Shown here: in pieces, positions 34,301-42,451 of the stretch | How positions within the stretch are numbered: position 1 is the stretch's first letter | Layout: the number at the start of each line of letters is the position of its first letter | NCBI GenBank assembly: GCA_030704615.1 | Contig: CM060731.1 | Coordinates: forward strand, 24,922,001-24,986,000 | Length of the DNA: 64,000 nt | Origin: Takakia lepidozioides | Taxonomy: Eukaryota > Streptophyta > Takakiopsida > Takakiales > Takakiaceae | Reading direction: 5' to 3' | Translations under genes and position numbers: made by a program | Notes under the pieces: generated by a model | Databases searched by the model: none | Seen by the model: only the letters and a program-made list of their open reading frames with translations | Told to the model about the DNA's origin: nothing

Positions 34301-36409
34301 TGTGCAAACAAGGTCGATGAAGAGGTCACTCTCAAGATGCAGCAGGACTTGGGAAATACAGAAGCGGCTTTGCAATTGGCCAAGGAACAATTGATTGAGG
34401 CAGGCCTCGCGCAAGACCAGTTGCACGAAGCACATAAGCAACAGCTCTACCAAATGCAGGTGCAGCATGAAAGCAAGTTGCAAGAAGTGAATGCACTACA
34501 TACGGAGTTGCAGACAGTGCATGACAGGATGGCGATACAATGTGCTACATTCACAACTATGCTTGAACAATCTACAAAAGAAATAAACAGTCAAGCGGAA
34601 AAATGTACGAAGGTAGAAGAGGAGAATGTTGAGCAATTGAAACTCATTGTCGATATGAAGAATACAATCTGTCGCAATGAGGATGCTTTCAAGCAATACA
34701 GGCAGGTTGAAGCTGATCAAGATAAGCACATCGTGGAGTTGCACCAAACGATCATGGCCAATAGAAATGAAATCGCGGTCAATAACAAGGCTTGGAGGGA
34801 AGCTAATAATCTGGCTGCTGCCTATGCGAAGTTGGTTGAACCTCAGGCGAAGCGCATGGAGGCTTTACAACAGCAGTTAGAAGTGTACAAGCTAAGAGAG
34901 GAGCAAACTCTCAGGGGAACCACAAGCAACTTGGTGGATAACAGCCTTATGCAGGTCTGGTTAGCACAAGGGCCAGTAGAGGGCAAAGCACCACGAAAGC
35001 TCACCCAAAGGGAGATGAATGAGCTCAGGCTGCAGGTGCAGAACATTGCCACAACTACTATAGACAATGTCTATAGTAGGATAGCAAAGTTACAAGAGGA
35101 TGTAGACGGACTGCAGACTCAAGTGGAGGACCTCACTTCAAACATCGACAAAAGAGTCTATATCCCTCAGGAACAGCTAATGGCTTCTTATTTACAAGCC
35201 AGAACTTTGGTTTTTCAGTCTTCACAGGAGGTGCAGGAGATGCCAATGATACAAGAGCCAGTACCACCACCACCACAACAAGTCACTGTACCAGTAGCTG
35301 AACCTGTGGTTACTACAACCACACCACAGCCACCACAGCCTGAGGTATGGGGCAATGCTGCTTTTAACCCACCTAAAACTCCAGCTGCAAGGGAGTACAG
35401 TAGGGCTATGATTATGCCCTTCAACCAAATTCCCATCATGTTGGATTTGGCTTGGAAAGAATTTAGTCCTCCGCAGTCATTCGCACATTACTACCAAATC
35501 ATGCGTATTTGGCTGCCAGTGGCAACTAGGACTAAAGTTCTTCCGAACAATCGACATATTGAAGATCATCACTTTGCACAATACTGGCACGAGGCAGGTA
35601 CCATGTTGAGGGAATTGATTGCTTTCCAGGTTGTACATGGACTCATTTATACCAAGACCAAGGAGGTAGCAAGTACTGTCATGGGATGCGGGTTATACTA
35701 CGCTGCTTGTTTTCTAGTACGTTATCACATTGAGCAACAAAAGATGCAAGCACGCTTTCTCAGTTATTCCAGTGGGGACCATTGGGTATTACCTTCGGTG
35801 CCACCTCATATGTACCTATATGACGCAAAAGCTATGATGCAAAAGGATTCTCAAATTCGTTCATGGTTTCAAGCGGCCTGGAACAATTTGTCAAAACAGA
35901 AATTCGGCATTGACGATATATTCTATAAGGGACATGTGGCATGGAAATACTTGCACGCTGCACCAGTAATTGGTACCCCACTCACCTGGACAGACAAGGA
36001 GCTCAGTGTCTACACCAATTTTGCTGTTCAGCGGTTACACCAAGTTGTAAAATATAAACTTCCAGACATGGTAGGACAACATTATATGCCCCAGATGATT
36101 CCACAAAAAGTTCAAAAATTAAAACACCAGAGAGGCGATGAGGATTCTGATACAACTGTTTCTTCACCGAATTCTTTTGACATGGGAGAAGACTATGCAA
36201 TTCAGATGGCGGAGAAGAAGCGACGGGGGTCTCCTATGCCGGAAAGGTTACCTCGATATCAGCCTCCAGAGGGACTCACTTATCCAGGTAGTGACCAACC
36301 ATCTCCGTCAACCAGAGACAGACCTAGGGCTCGTACACACAGTCCGCCAAGAAACTTTCAACGTCAAAAAGGTGCTCACTCACAAAGGTTTGCTAATCGA
36401 AATCAGTAA
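31328..36409 (+). CDS. family A copy 1: integrase C-terminus fused to a ~1500-residue extension
   Basis: An open frame of 1693 codons. Residues 1-170 are the integrase C-terminal part (FQLVYGMEALLPVE, GDLVLWLQKKGK). No stop separates it from what follows: a block of 10-residue repeats of the type TAYHSPSRRN (about 212-280); a basic linker; a globular region (about 440-720) that by eye resembles the post-pol ORF domain of Athila elements; an acidic region; a coiled coil (about 955-1290) rich in E, Q, K and L heptads; a Pro-rich stretch (PPPPQQVTVP, near 1315); and a second globular region (about 1355-1590) with a basic Ser/Arg/Pro tail. There is no signal peptide or membrane segment, so it is not an envelope-like protein. 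It could be a particle or chromatin-tethering factor; the function is unknown. It is uninterrupted over 5 kb in an otherwise truncated copy. Confidence 0.82.
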   Translation: MQTERDTKLLTALWSYRTSYKVTTKYTPFQLVYGMEALLPVEFLLPTMRTEWGKRMELQDSIKVRKHELYHVEEVRADAADNMTRIQMKRKEQFDEGKLKTFKTGDLVLWLQKKGKIQASKLKSPWKGPYVIQKMYDNNTAMLQTINKEMLGRVNANKLKGYSGIHDKPLQHDLHVEPQEQSRAAPVLQTEYGALVARPSIYDQGGQNKRDTAYHSPSRQSTTYHSPSQRDTAYHSPARRNTAYHNLPQRVTAYHSLPQCITAYHSVTQYDTACHSSTQPTRVTRSIESVTGGCIITSGKWLTEEKTEISLKIDLWRSRRDTQLRRKCKNRCHTERGQERPSKGMKGGPINEYGKRETERTASTDKRNSCHMCDPSGLSSRESPLKKIKSKIQSQRIQPIEKQRKDQENGGKLSARGGVVLSNGRLDGTDHQCYSLETMEELTDYTLAILLTQWHRHERTEQSFSLERCLQAPQAYKKLPIAFCGNHTFMLCALQAFLQLLQPKQFCESKMKRVRGMEEIRVKSTTILQKQTIATPQAIQILEELRLQGLQSLDWTLHHRQYMLQFLQNFEPRTGTTTVKGVELMITPLYLQQLFRLPAGQVHVEEHRARLQIGDLFQEGSLFKTQGYACTKAVYPGLKEVGQVLNVLIAMKQNQQYLSRSFTEEILKGLKGQEVQWADIMYNALVEEMKRLQGTTAKSPIIVSGPIIAQIILDSGILDEQERKEMGVFEPETTAMEEQGSSHSEGGLAGQPETKRQRRGKTVVADPLVSRIPHDNVSQAHVQEGAQQHREMLLLEAGPSEREEEVTSVSQPSQPADRLVTRSQVIHAAQPEIIDLEREVLDIPTTEQIVAEMEKGDLLYEYSGLVKETEIPEVQQLPKGNPEVHIIHTPVSEVPQAEGHDTVAPVIDEVVQEENPVGQWPEWFVRHHTVEDQEEQHQPHHDDPQQAMLMSSIGRTLNLLGTYVKSHVPTTQLTALREELRKEFEARLATECANKVDEEVTLKMQQDLGNTEAALQLAKEQLIEAGLAQDQLHEAHKQQLYQMQVQHESKLQEVNALHTELQTVHDRMAIQCATFTTMLEQSTKEINSQAEKCTKVEEENVEQLKLIVDMKNTICRNEDAFKQYRQVEADQDKHIVELHQTIMANRNEIAVNNKAWREANNLAAAYAKLVEPQAKRMEALQQQLEVYKLREEQTLRGTTSNLVDNSLMQVWLAQGPVEGKAPRKLTQREMNELRLQVQNIATTTIDNVYSRIAKLQEDVDGLQTQVEDLTSNIDKRVYIPQEQLMASYLQARTLVFQSSQEVQEMPMIQEPVPPPPQQVTVPVAEPVVTTTTPQPPQPEVWGNAAFNPPKTPAAREYSRAMIMPFNQIPIMLDLAWKEFSPPQSFAHYYQIMRIWLPVATRTKVLPNNRHIEDHHFAQYWHEAGTMLRELIAFQVVHGLIYTKTKEVASTVMGCGLYYAACFLVRYHIEQQKMQARFLSYSSGDHWVLPSVPPHMYLYDAKAMMQKDSQIRSWFQAAWNNLSKQKFGIDDIFYKGHVAWKYLHAAPVIGTPLTWTDKELSVYTNFAVQRLHQVVKYKLPDMVGQHYMPQMIPQKVQKLKHQRGDEDSDTTVSSPNSFDMGEDYAIQMAEKKRRGSPMPERLPRYQPPEGLTYPGSDQPSPSTRDRPRARTHSPPRNFQRQKGAHSQRFANRNQ
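31955..32166 (+). repeat. in-frame 30-bp repeats encoding TAYHSPSRRN-type decapeptides (7 units)
   Basis: Seven units of 30 bp built on the words CACAGCCTATCACAGCCCA encode decapeptides (TAYHSPSRQS, TTYHSPSQRD, TAYHSPARRN, TAYHNLPQRV and so on). Copy 2 has nine units at 51508-51780. The repeat length is a multiple of three, so copy-number change keeps the frame. The same CACAGCC word forms non-coding arrays inside the LTRs of this family. Confidence 0.85.
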
Positions 36410-36430
36410 ACCGTGAGGACACGGCTTTTT

Positions 36431-36447
36431 GAGGGGGGAAAAGGTAA
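36431..36447 (+). other. polypurine tract of family A copy 1
   Basis: A purine run GAGGGGGGAAAAGG lies just before the TGTTAGAGG start of the LTR. Copy 2 has GAGGGGGAAGGGG in the same place (about 56042-56054). This is the plus-strand primer site for reverse transcription. Confidence 0.8.
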
Positions 36448-37357
36448 TGTTAGAGGACTGTCTGGGACTTAGACACTTAAACGAGATCTGTAGGGTACCC
36501 TTAATTTTTGCACAGACTGAGACCAACAGGAGCCTTAGGGGTGACAGCAGCGCACTGTAGAGGAGGGTTACACAGCCCGTTACAGTCGTCACAGCAGACA
36601 CAGCCCGTCACAGTCGTCACAGCCGACACACCCATCACAGCCGACACAGCCACACAGCCAAACACAGTCGCACAGCCAGTCACAGCCCGTCACAGTTTCA
36701 CACAGCCAGTCACAGCTTGACACAGCTGTCACGATCATAGGGAACGGAGAGCAGGACAGGGAACGACTATGGGGAACAACACCTGCGAAGGGAACATGTT
36801 AGTTCACAGACGACGGTTAGTGAGGGAAACGGTTAGAACCACGGATAGGAAGATAAAGAGAGAAGCGGGGAATTTTGGGAATATCATTCGGTGGAGGACT
36901 TCTTGGTCATGGAGGAGAGGGGATCGGGCAGAGATTAAGAACGGAAGTGAAGATAGAGAGATGATGAGTAGATGCTTGTTATATGCAAGGCTGTAATGAT
37001 ATTGTAGAGTAGATTAGAGACACAATGACTTCGGTCTGATACCTGTTAAATCATAATCGGATACTTTTACGATACAATCACACTGTGTAGAGAGATCTGA
37101 GTGAAGCTGTGGAATGAATGGATGAGTTGATGGAATCCAATAGATTGATAAAGCAAACTGATACTTAATTATCAATGGTAAGGTAGCTAACATGAATGCC
37201 AAAAGGGAAACAAATAGGAAACACCCCCATGATACACTAGCTGTAGGTCATGACTGATTGTTCTGCGCGGGCTGAGTACTTAGAGATTTCCAACTCTTCT
37301 ATCTTGGAGTTTCCGCCTCGAATAGCGAAGGGATGGGTGAGTAAATGCCGCGCGACA
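36448..37357 (+). repeat. 3' LTR of family A copy 1
   Basis: It is about 910 bp, starting TGTTAGAGGACTG and ending GCCGCGCGACA, in the TG..CA form. It shares all landmarks with the LTRs at 43825, 56057 and 57500: the GGGTACCCTTAATTTTTGCA block, a CACAGCC-rich array (about 36570-36735), the GATCATAGGGAACG block and the CACTAGCTGTAGGTCATGAC end region. After it comes GCTGT rather than internal element sequence, so it is a true 3' end. Confidence 0.9.
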
Positions 37358-37640
37358 GCTGTGGCCTTTGGGGCTGTGACCCTGTGACCTTTGTAGGGCT
37401 GTGACAGGTTGTGCCTGTGGCCTTCGGGGTTGTGATGGGCTGTGATAGGCTGGGGCCTGTGGGGCTGTGACCCTGTGACCTGTGTAGGGCTGTGACAGGC
37501 TGTGGCCTGTGTGGGGCTGTGACGGCTGTGACCAGTGATCTGTGTGGGCCTGTGCTGGTCTGTGGTGGCCCATGTTGACCTGTGGACAGCCTGTCCTGAC
37601 TCGTGGAGGTAGTGGTGGACTGCCTAAGGTCTGGCATGTG
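37358..37640. repeat. GCTGTGACC-type tandem array next to the LTR
   Basis: This GC-rich array is made of words such as GGGCTGTGACC, CCTGTGACCT and GGCTGTGGCC, with a higher-order period of about 91 bp (compare 37370 and 37461). It is the reverse complement in character of the CACAGCC arrays carried by the family A LTRs (GGCTGTG against CACAGCC). It starts at the first base after the LTR end. It may be part of the 5' region of family B or an independent expansion. Confidence 0.7.
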
Positions 37641-38295
37641 GTCTTGAAGGCCAAATTTTGAAGCTCGTGGAGGGCGGTTTGAGGAGTATCTTCATGATAT
37701 TCCCATGGTCATGCAAGTGAGGGAAGAGATGAGAAAAAAAGTGTTGGGATGAGGGCATGCTGGGGTTAGGCATTGCTTTAGCTTCTCTTCCTCGTAGTTT
37801 TCCACCCTCGCATTAGGCCAAGACCTTTCCGTAGGTGGAGGCAAGAGTCAGTCCGGGTTTGGGCTGGGGTGTCCTTGCAGGAGCAACACCGTGGAGTTGT
37901 TTTTGGTGTGGGGGAGTTGTCATTTTGATTTCTTGTGTTTGGATCCCCTCCATACCTGCATGCTTGACTGTGCGCCATGTTAGTTTTGTGTGGGCGTTTG
38001 TTTTTATAGGTGATTGGTCCGGATTTGATCACCGGCCAGTCCTAGAGCATGCTGTCGATGGTGAGGCTGGGGTGATGACCAGTCAGACCTTCATTGTTTC
38101 TCTTGTGGTGAGTTGGAGGTGATGACCAGCCAACCATAGGAGTGCTTGCGGTGGATGCAGGTACAGGTGTAGGCTATGTTAGGAACCTAGTATTCCAAAC
38201 CATAAGGCGCAACAGGTTCTCTACCCGGTTACCTTGTGGAGAGGGGGTTAGGGATATGTTCATGACCGGTTGAGTGATAGTTTGTCAACACGGAG

Positions 38296-40692
38296 ATGCC
38301 ACTAGTTGCTGGGGACAGTGCCGGTTTGAGCACTAGTGATACTAGTGGGTATATGAGACGAGGTGTGCGGTTTAGGCCACCTTCACCTCCTGTGTCTTCT
38401 ATGGAAGGTTTTGATTCGGATTGTGAATCAGGAGGACTCATACCGGCGGTGCAAGTTGTTTCCTTGTCATTGTTGTGGGACACAATGGAGGAGATGTATG
38501 GAGCTACCAAGGGGCCACGAAGGTACTCTGGGGCGGTGGGCACCATCGAGTTGGATGATTTTATCCAATAGTTTGATAGTTGGTGTGATTTGCAGCAAAT
38601 GCGCAATCCACAACTATTTACGCCTTTCATGGCACGGAAGGGGCTGTTTCAGCACCTTGAGGGGCCGCCTATGGATGATTACCATGAGTTCAGGCGGGGG
38701 CATGAGGTTGAGATCGAGGAGTGGAGGATGTACTGGTCACCCGACTATGTCTCCATCACTAGGGGCACTAGAGCCACGAGGGTAGTGGCTACACCTGTCG
38801 CTGCACCGGCAGCTTCAACAAGCAACAGTGGGACTAGTGGGACTGGTGGTACAGTAGCTACGACGTCCACCCAAGCCACTACCGCACCAGCACTAGTACC
38901 CGTCCCTGTCTTCAACCCTGTTGTGGAGTTCTTCAAAGAATTGAGAGGGAACTACCAAGGGGTGAGGACAGAGAAGTTGCGGAGCTTGCAAGAGTTCCAA
39001 CGAAAGCCAACTGAGAGCTTGAGGGAGGCTTTCACTCGCATGAGGCGCTTGATAAATGTAACCCAAGGGGTTACGGAAGCTCAGGCAGTCCAATTATGGT
39101 ATGGGATATTGGACAAGGAGCTGAGGAGAAGGGTGCGGGATGCAACTCTCCTACAAGCGGCCCAACCCACCTTAGCAAATGTGTTTTTGCTGGCAGAGCG
39201 GATAGAGCTCAACATGGTGGAGGAACGAGCGGTCATGGTGGGATTTGCTAAGGAGACACCACGGGGTAGTGGTGCTCCTAGCCAACCACTACCTCAACGT
39301 GCTCAAGGCAACAAGGGGGCTCAGGTGAAGCTCAGGGAAGGGCAGAGAGGACCTCAGATGCAGGGGTCTCTCCCTTCATTTGCTGGCCAACAACGGGCGG
39401 ATGTGGTGTGCTGGACATGTGGAGGACCCCATGTCAAGAAGGATTGCCCAGAGAGAGACAAAGGGCCAGCACATGCACAGCCTACACAGTTGCAGTGTGG
39501 GCATTGTGGCAAGCATGGGCATGGAGAGGCCTGGTGTTATGGTTTGCATCCTGAGTTGCGCCCAGGCCAGTTCCAAGGGAACAATGGTGGCTGGGGGCGA
39601 GGTGGAGCAGCCCAGAGAGGACGAGGTGGCCAGGCACGAGGTGCAGGCCAAGGGCAAGCTCAACATGGCCGAGGACGTGGAGGTCAGGGTGTTGACCAAG
39701 GCATGGCCAACCGGCTTCAGCAGCTAGAGCAGAGGCTCGCTGCCATGGCTACAGCTCAAGTGGTACCGGCTCCAAGGCTGGATGGTCCACCTCCTGCTCC
39801 TGAGGGAGGAGATATGGGAGACATGGGATTCATGTGCAGAGCAGCACTACCATTAGTGCAGGTGGAGTCTACTGCAGCCGTGACTCGAGGAGCAGCACGA
39901 GTTCCTGAGCCACGAGGTGCAGAGGTGGAGTTGGATTCACAGCGTGGGGAGGCAAGTCGTCAGACTAGGCTTCCTCAGTCATTCACATTGGCGGAGACAG
40001 TGTCGACGCCATCCATGGCACCTAGTTCTCGCCCGACTGTTACCAAGGCGGAGATTACTATGCCATTGGGGAGAGCTACACGGGTAGCACCACTACCTAG
40101 TGTTGCCAAGGCTACAGCAGCTAGTGTGCTGCTGGGAGCGGCCACATCTGTGTGTCAGGCTCCATTGTTCTCGGCTACCATGATTGCGACGCCGGGGGTA
40201 AGACCAGCTGAGGTGTTCAGGTTGGCAGTTACACTCTGTGAGAGTGGGGAGGCTACTTCATCTTCTGCGGAGATAGTGAGAGGTGTAGTGCCGGAGGGAT
40301 CCTTGGATTTGAGGGTCAAAACTGCCACAGCGGCACCATGGCAAGCTGCAGCTGTCAGGTTGATGGAGCTGCCAGCTAGGCCAGCCATTGAGCGCGCCAT
40401 GGTGACACCTGGAGTTGTCATGTTAGACAACCAGGATGATATTTTAGGTTTGAGTGGACCGGCAGGCAAGAGGTACCGGCCACTGCGGGTCTTGTTGGAC
40501 TCGGGAGCTCAGCCATTGATGCTGGGCAGAGCTGCTATTGCAGGCTTGGGCCTCACGGAGGCGGATATGGAGCCTTGTCCTTTCCAGATACAGACGTCTC
40601 TGGGAGGATCGGAGCAGGCTTGGGGCATGACACGACATGAGTTGGCTATCAGACTACGGCTGGATCACCCTACAGATGGCTCAGTGATGTGA
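38296..40692 (+). pseudogene. family B gag-protease, one internal stop
   Basis: The frame opens with MPLVAGDSAGLS and is continuous except for a TAG at 38569-38571; similarity to gag proteins resumes at once (WCDLQQMRNPQLF). The gag core lies at about residues 210-320 (FFKELRGNYQG, LQEFQRKPTESLREAFTRM). Two zinc knuckles follow: CWTCGGPHVKKDC (near 372) and CGHCGKHGHGEAWC (near 402). A Gly/Arg-rich stretch and a long Ala/Thr/Ser linker come next. The aspartic protease has LLDSGAQPLMLG, active-site Asp codon at 40498. After the TGA at 40690 the same frame continues to about 41190 with two more stops; it reads as the protease C-terminus and the lead-in to the methyltransferase. Gag packages the RNA and protease cuts the polyprotein; this copy cannot make them as one chain. 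Confidence 0.85.
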
Positions 40693-41169
40693 GCCAAGGC
40701 CATTGTGACAGACGCGGTCTCGTACGATGTCCTGGTTGGTGGGCCAGTATTGTACCCAATGGGCTTCACCCTGGATTTTTGGGAGGAGTCAGCTTCATAT
40801 AGGCCTGGATGGCAGTCAGGGGAGGGCCGGCGTATGTAGCTCCCTGTGACATTCATAGGAGGAGTTGCGGTTGCCCAGCGGGGCAAGATGCCGACACTAG
40901 CAGCATTTGCAACGGTAGTGAGTTGGCCTGGAGAGTTGCTTGAGGGCAACGCTCATTCAGAGGATGTGTCACCTCCAAAAGAGTAGGAAGACATGTATGG
41001 TATGGCGGAGTTGTCTGCCATGGTTGCTCAGACTCCATTATGGGGCACGAACAAGGATTTGCAGCGGGTTGCTAATCGACGGGTGCAACAAGCCTGGGTG
41101 GAGGCTTTTGTACCATCAAGAGAGGAGGAGAGTGTGGGGATTGCACCAGGACCACCTCAGTTGTCTCCA

Positions 41170-42441
41170 TTGGAGGCAGTATCCGGATGAAGGCATTTGT
41201 CTTCTGGACTTGTTTGGCGGGATCAGCACCGGATTGGCTGCTGTGTTACAGGCAGGTTTACGAGTTCGGCGTTACCTGTATGTCGAGAGAAATAAGACTG
41301 CACGACGCATTTCACTTCGTCATGTTGCTCAGTTGGTGCAGCAGTACCCTGAGTTGTTGCCGATGTTTGCAGTTCGTGGATATCAGCAGGCCTTGCCAGC
41401 AGACATTTCGTTGCTGGGGGCGCAGGATTGGGAGCGGGTTGGCTCCATTGATCTGGTAGTGGCAGGTTGGCCCTGCCAAAGGCATTCATTAGCCGGGCAT
41501 GGCAATGGATTGCAAGACTCAAGGTCGGGTCTGTTTTGGGAGATGGTGCGGGTTTTGCGCCACTTGCAGCTTCATCAAGCTGTATCTCCAGCATACATCT
41601 TGGAGAATGTGCCACTGATGGGCGATTCTCAGGCCAGGGTGATGGCCAGTGTGCATCAAGTCCGGTCATGGCTTGGGTCAGCAGTGTTGCTAGATGCAGC
41701 TACAGTGGGGTCACGGGTTCATCGTCCACGGCTATGGTGGACTAACTTGATGTCACCCGCACTGCTCAAGCGTGCATTTGATGGGGTGCAGCGGCCAGCA
41801 CATCTCACAGTGGATAGCATTTTGGACACAGGGAGGCAGTCTCAGCGTGTGAGACACGATGACCATTCGCCTTTGGCAGTGGTCAACAAGGTGGGGTCAA
41901 CCACGAGCAGCATTACCTACACTGCTCAGCTTCCCAGGATCGCATATTTTCCGGGATAGTGGACCTGGCCTCCAGTGGGATGCTCAGTTGCAGCAGTTAG
42001 TAGAGCCTAATGCTGAAGAGCGTGAGCAGGCAATGGGTTTTACCACTGGTACCACGGCGGTGCTGTCTCTTTCTGAGGCATCACGTCGTCAAGTGTTGGG
42101 GCAAGCAATGGATCTCAATTGCTTGACCTGGATTATCAGCTTGGCTATGGCTGAGCAACGCAGAGTGCGGAGTACACTTCCCTCGATGGTCTCTCTGCCT
42201 ACCGAGATGGTACAGGCAGTGAGTGGGGGCGAGCATGAGAGGACCACGGGGTGCAGGCATCCATGGCACACGTGGGAGGTGCTCGAGGTTCAGAGGGAGT
42301 TGGCAGCCAGGGCGGCGGTGATGGATGAGGTTGGGGATTTTTCTCGGGTTGAGGAAGTCCTCGAGTATGAGATGATGGGGCAGGATGAGGCCTTGTCATT
42401 GACTGAGCAGGTAAGGAGGACTGCTCAAGAGGTTGCAACAT
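41170..42441 (+). pseudogene. C5-cytosine DNA methyltransferase domain inside retrotransposon pol
   Basis: Motif I is LLDLFGGISTGL (41201), followed by RRYLYVE, the cofactor acidic residue. Motif IV is AGWPCQRHS with the catalytic Cys codon at 41474-41476. Motif VI is ILENVP (41603), motif VIII RVHRPRLWW (41714). After a one-base frame change near 41890 come motif IX, AEEREQAMGF (about 42014), and motif X, GQAMDLNCLTWI (about 42100). Motif spacing from I to X is about 310 residues, a full catalytic domain. Motif order and words such as DLVVAGWPC look closest to the DNMT3/DRM type by eye, but CMT/DNMT1 kinship is not excluded. Such enzymes transfer methyl from S-adenosylmethionine to cytosine C5 in DNA. 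It is joined to the protease side by a frame change at about 41175 and to the reverse transcriptase by a linker after a TAG at 42441. All key residues are intact, although the copy is frame-damaged. Confidence 0.9.
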
Positions 42442-42451
42442 AGCAACCACT

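Larger units (their letters stand above)
28753..37357 (+). mobile_element. Ty3/gypsy retrotransposon, family A copy 1 (5'-truncated)
   Basis: Homology to the complete copy 2 starts abruptly at 28753 (equivalent to 48301) and runs to the end of the 3' LTR at 37357. The 5' LTR, primer site, leader ORF, gag and protease are missing. What remains is pol, the long pol extension, a purine tract and one LTR. The reverse transcriptase motif FLDDFSVYS and the long post-integrase ORF are typical of the plant Tat/Athila group, and the primer site of its sister copies also fits. Despite the truncation, its extension ORF is the best preserved in the window. Confidence 0.9.

Noticed and set aside
33848-35439. 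Several minus-strand frames in family A copy 1
   Set aside because: They are antisense shadows of the long extension frame; the same shadows recur in copy 2 because the sense sequence is conserved.
31400-36409. Envelope-like gene of a plant retrovirus
   Set aside because: No signal peptide or transmembrane segment is seen; the product is dominated by repeats, coiled coil and soluble globular regions.
36448-37357. LTR of copy 1 as the 5' LTR of the methyltransferase element
   Set aside because: The LTR is family A, matching copies 2 and 3, and is preceded by a family A polypurine tract; what follows has no family A primer site.
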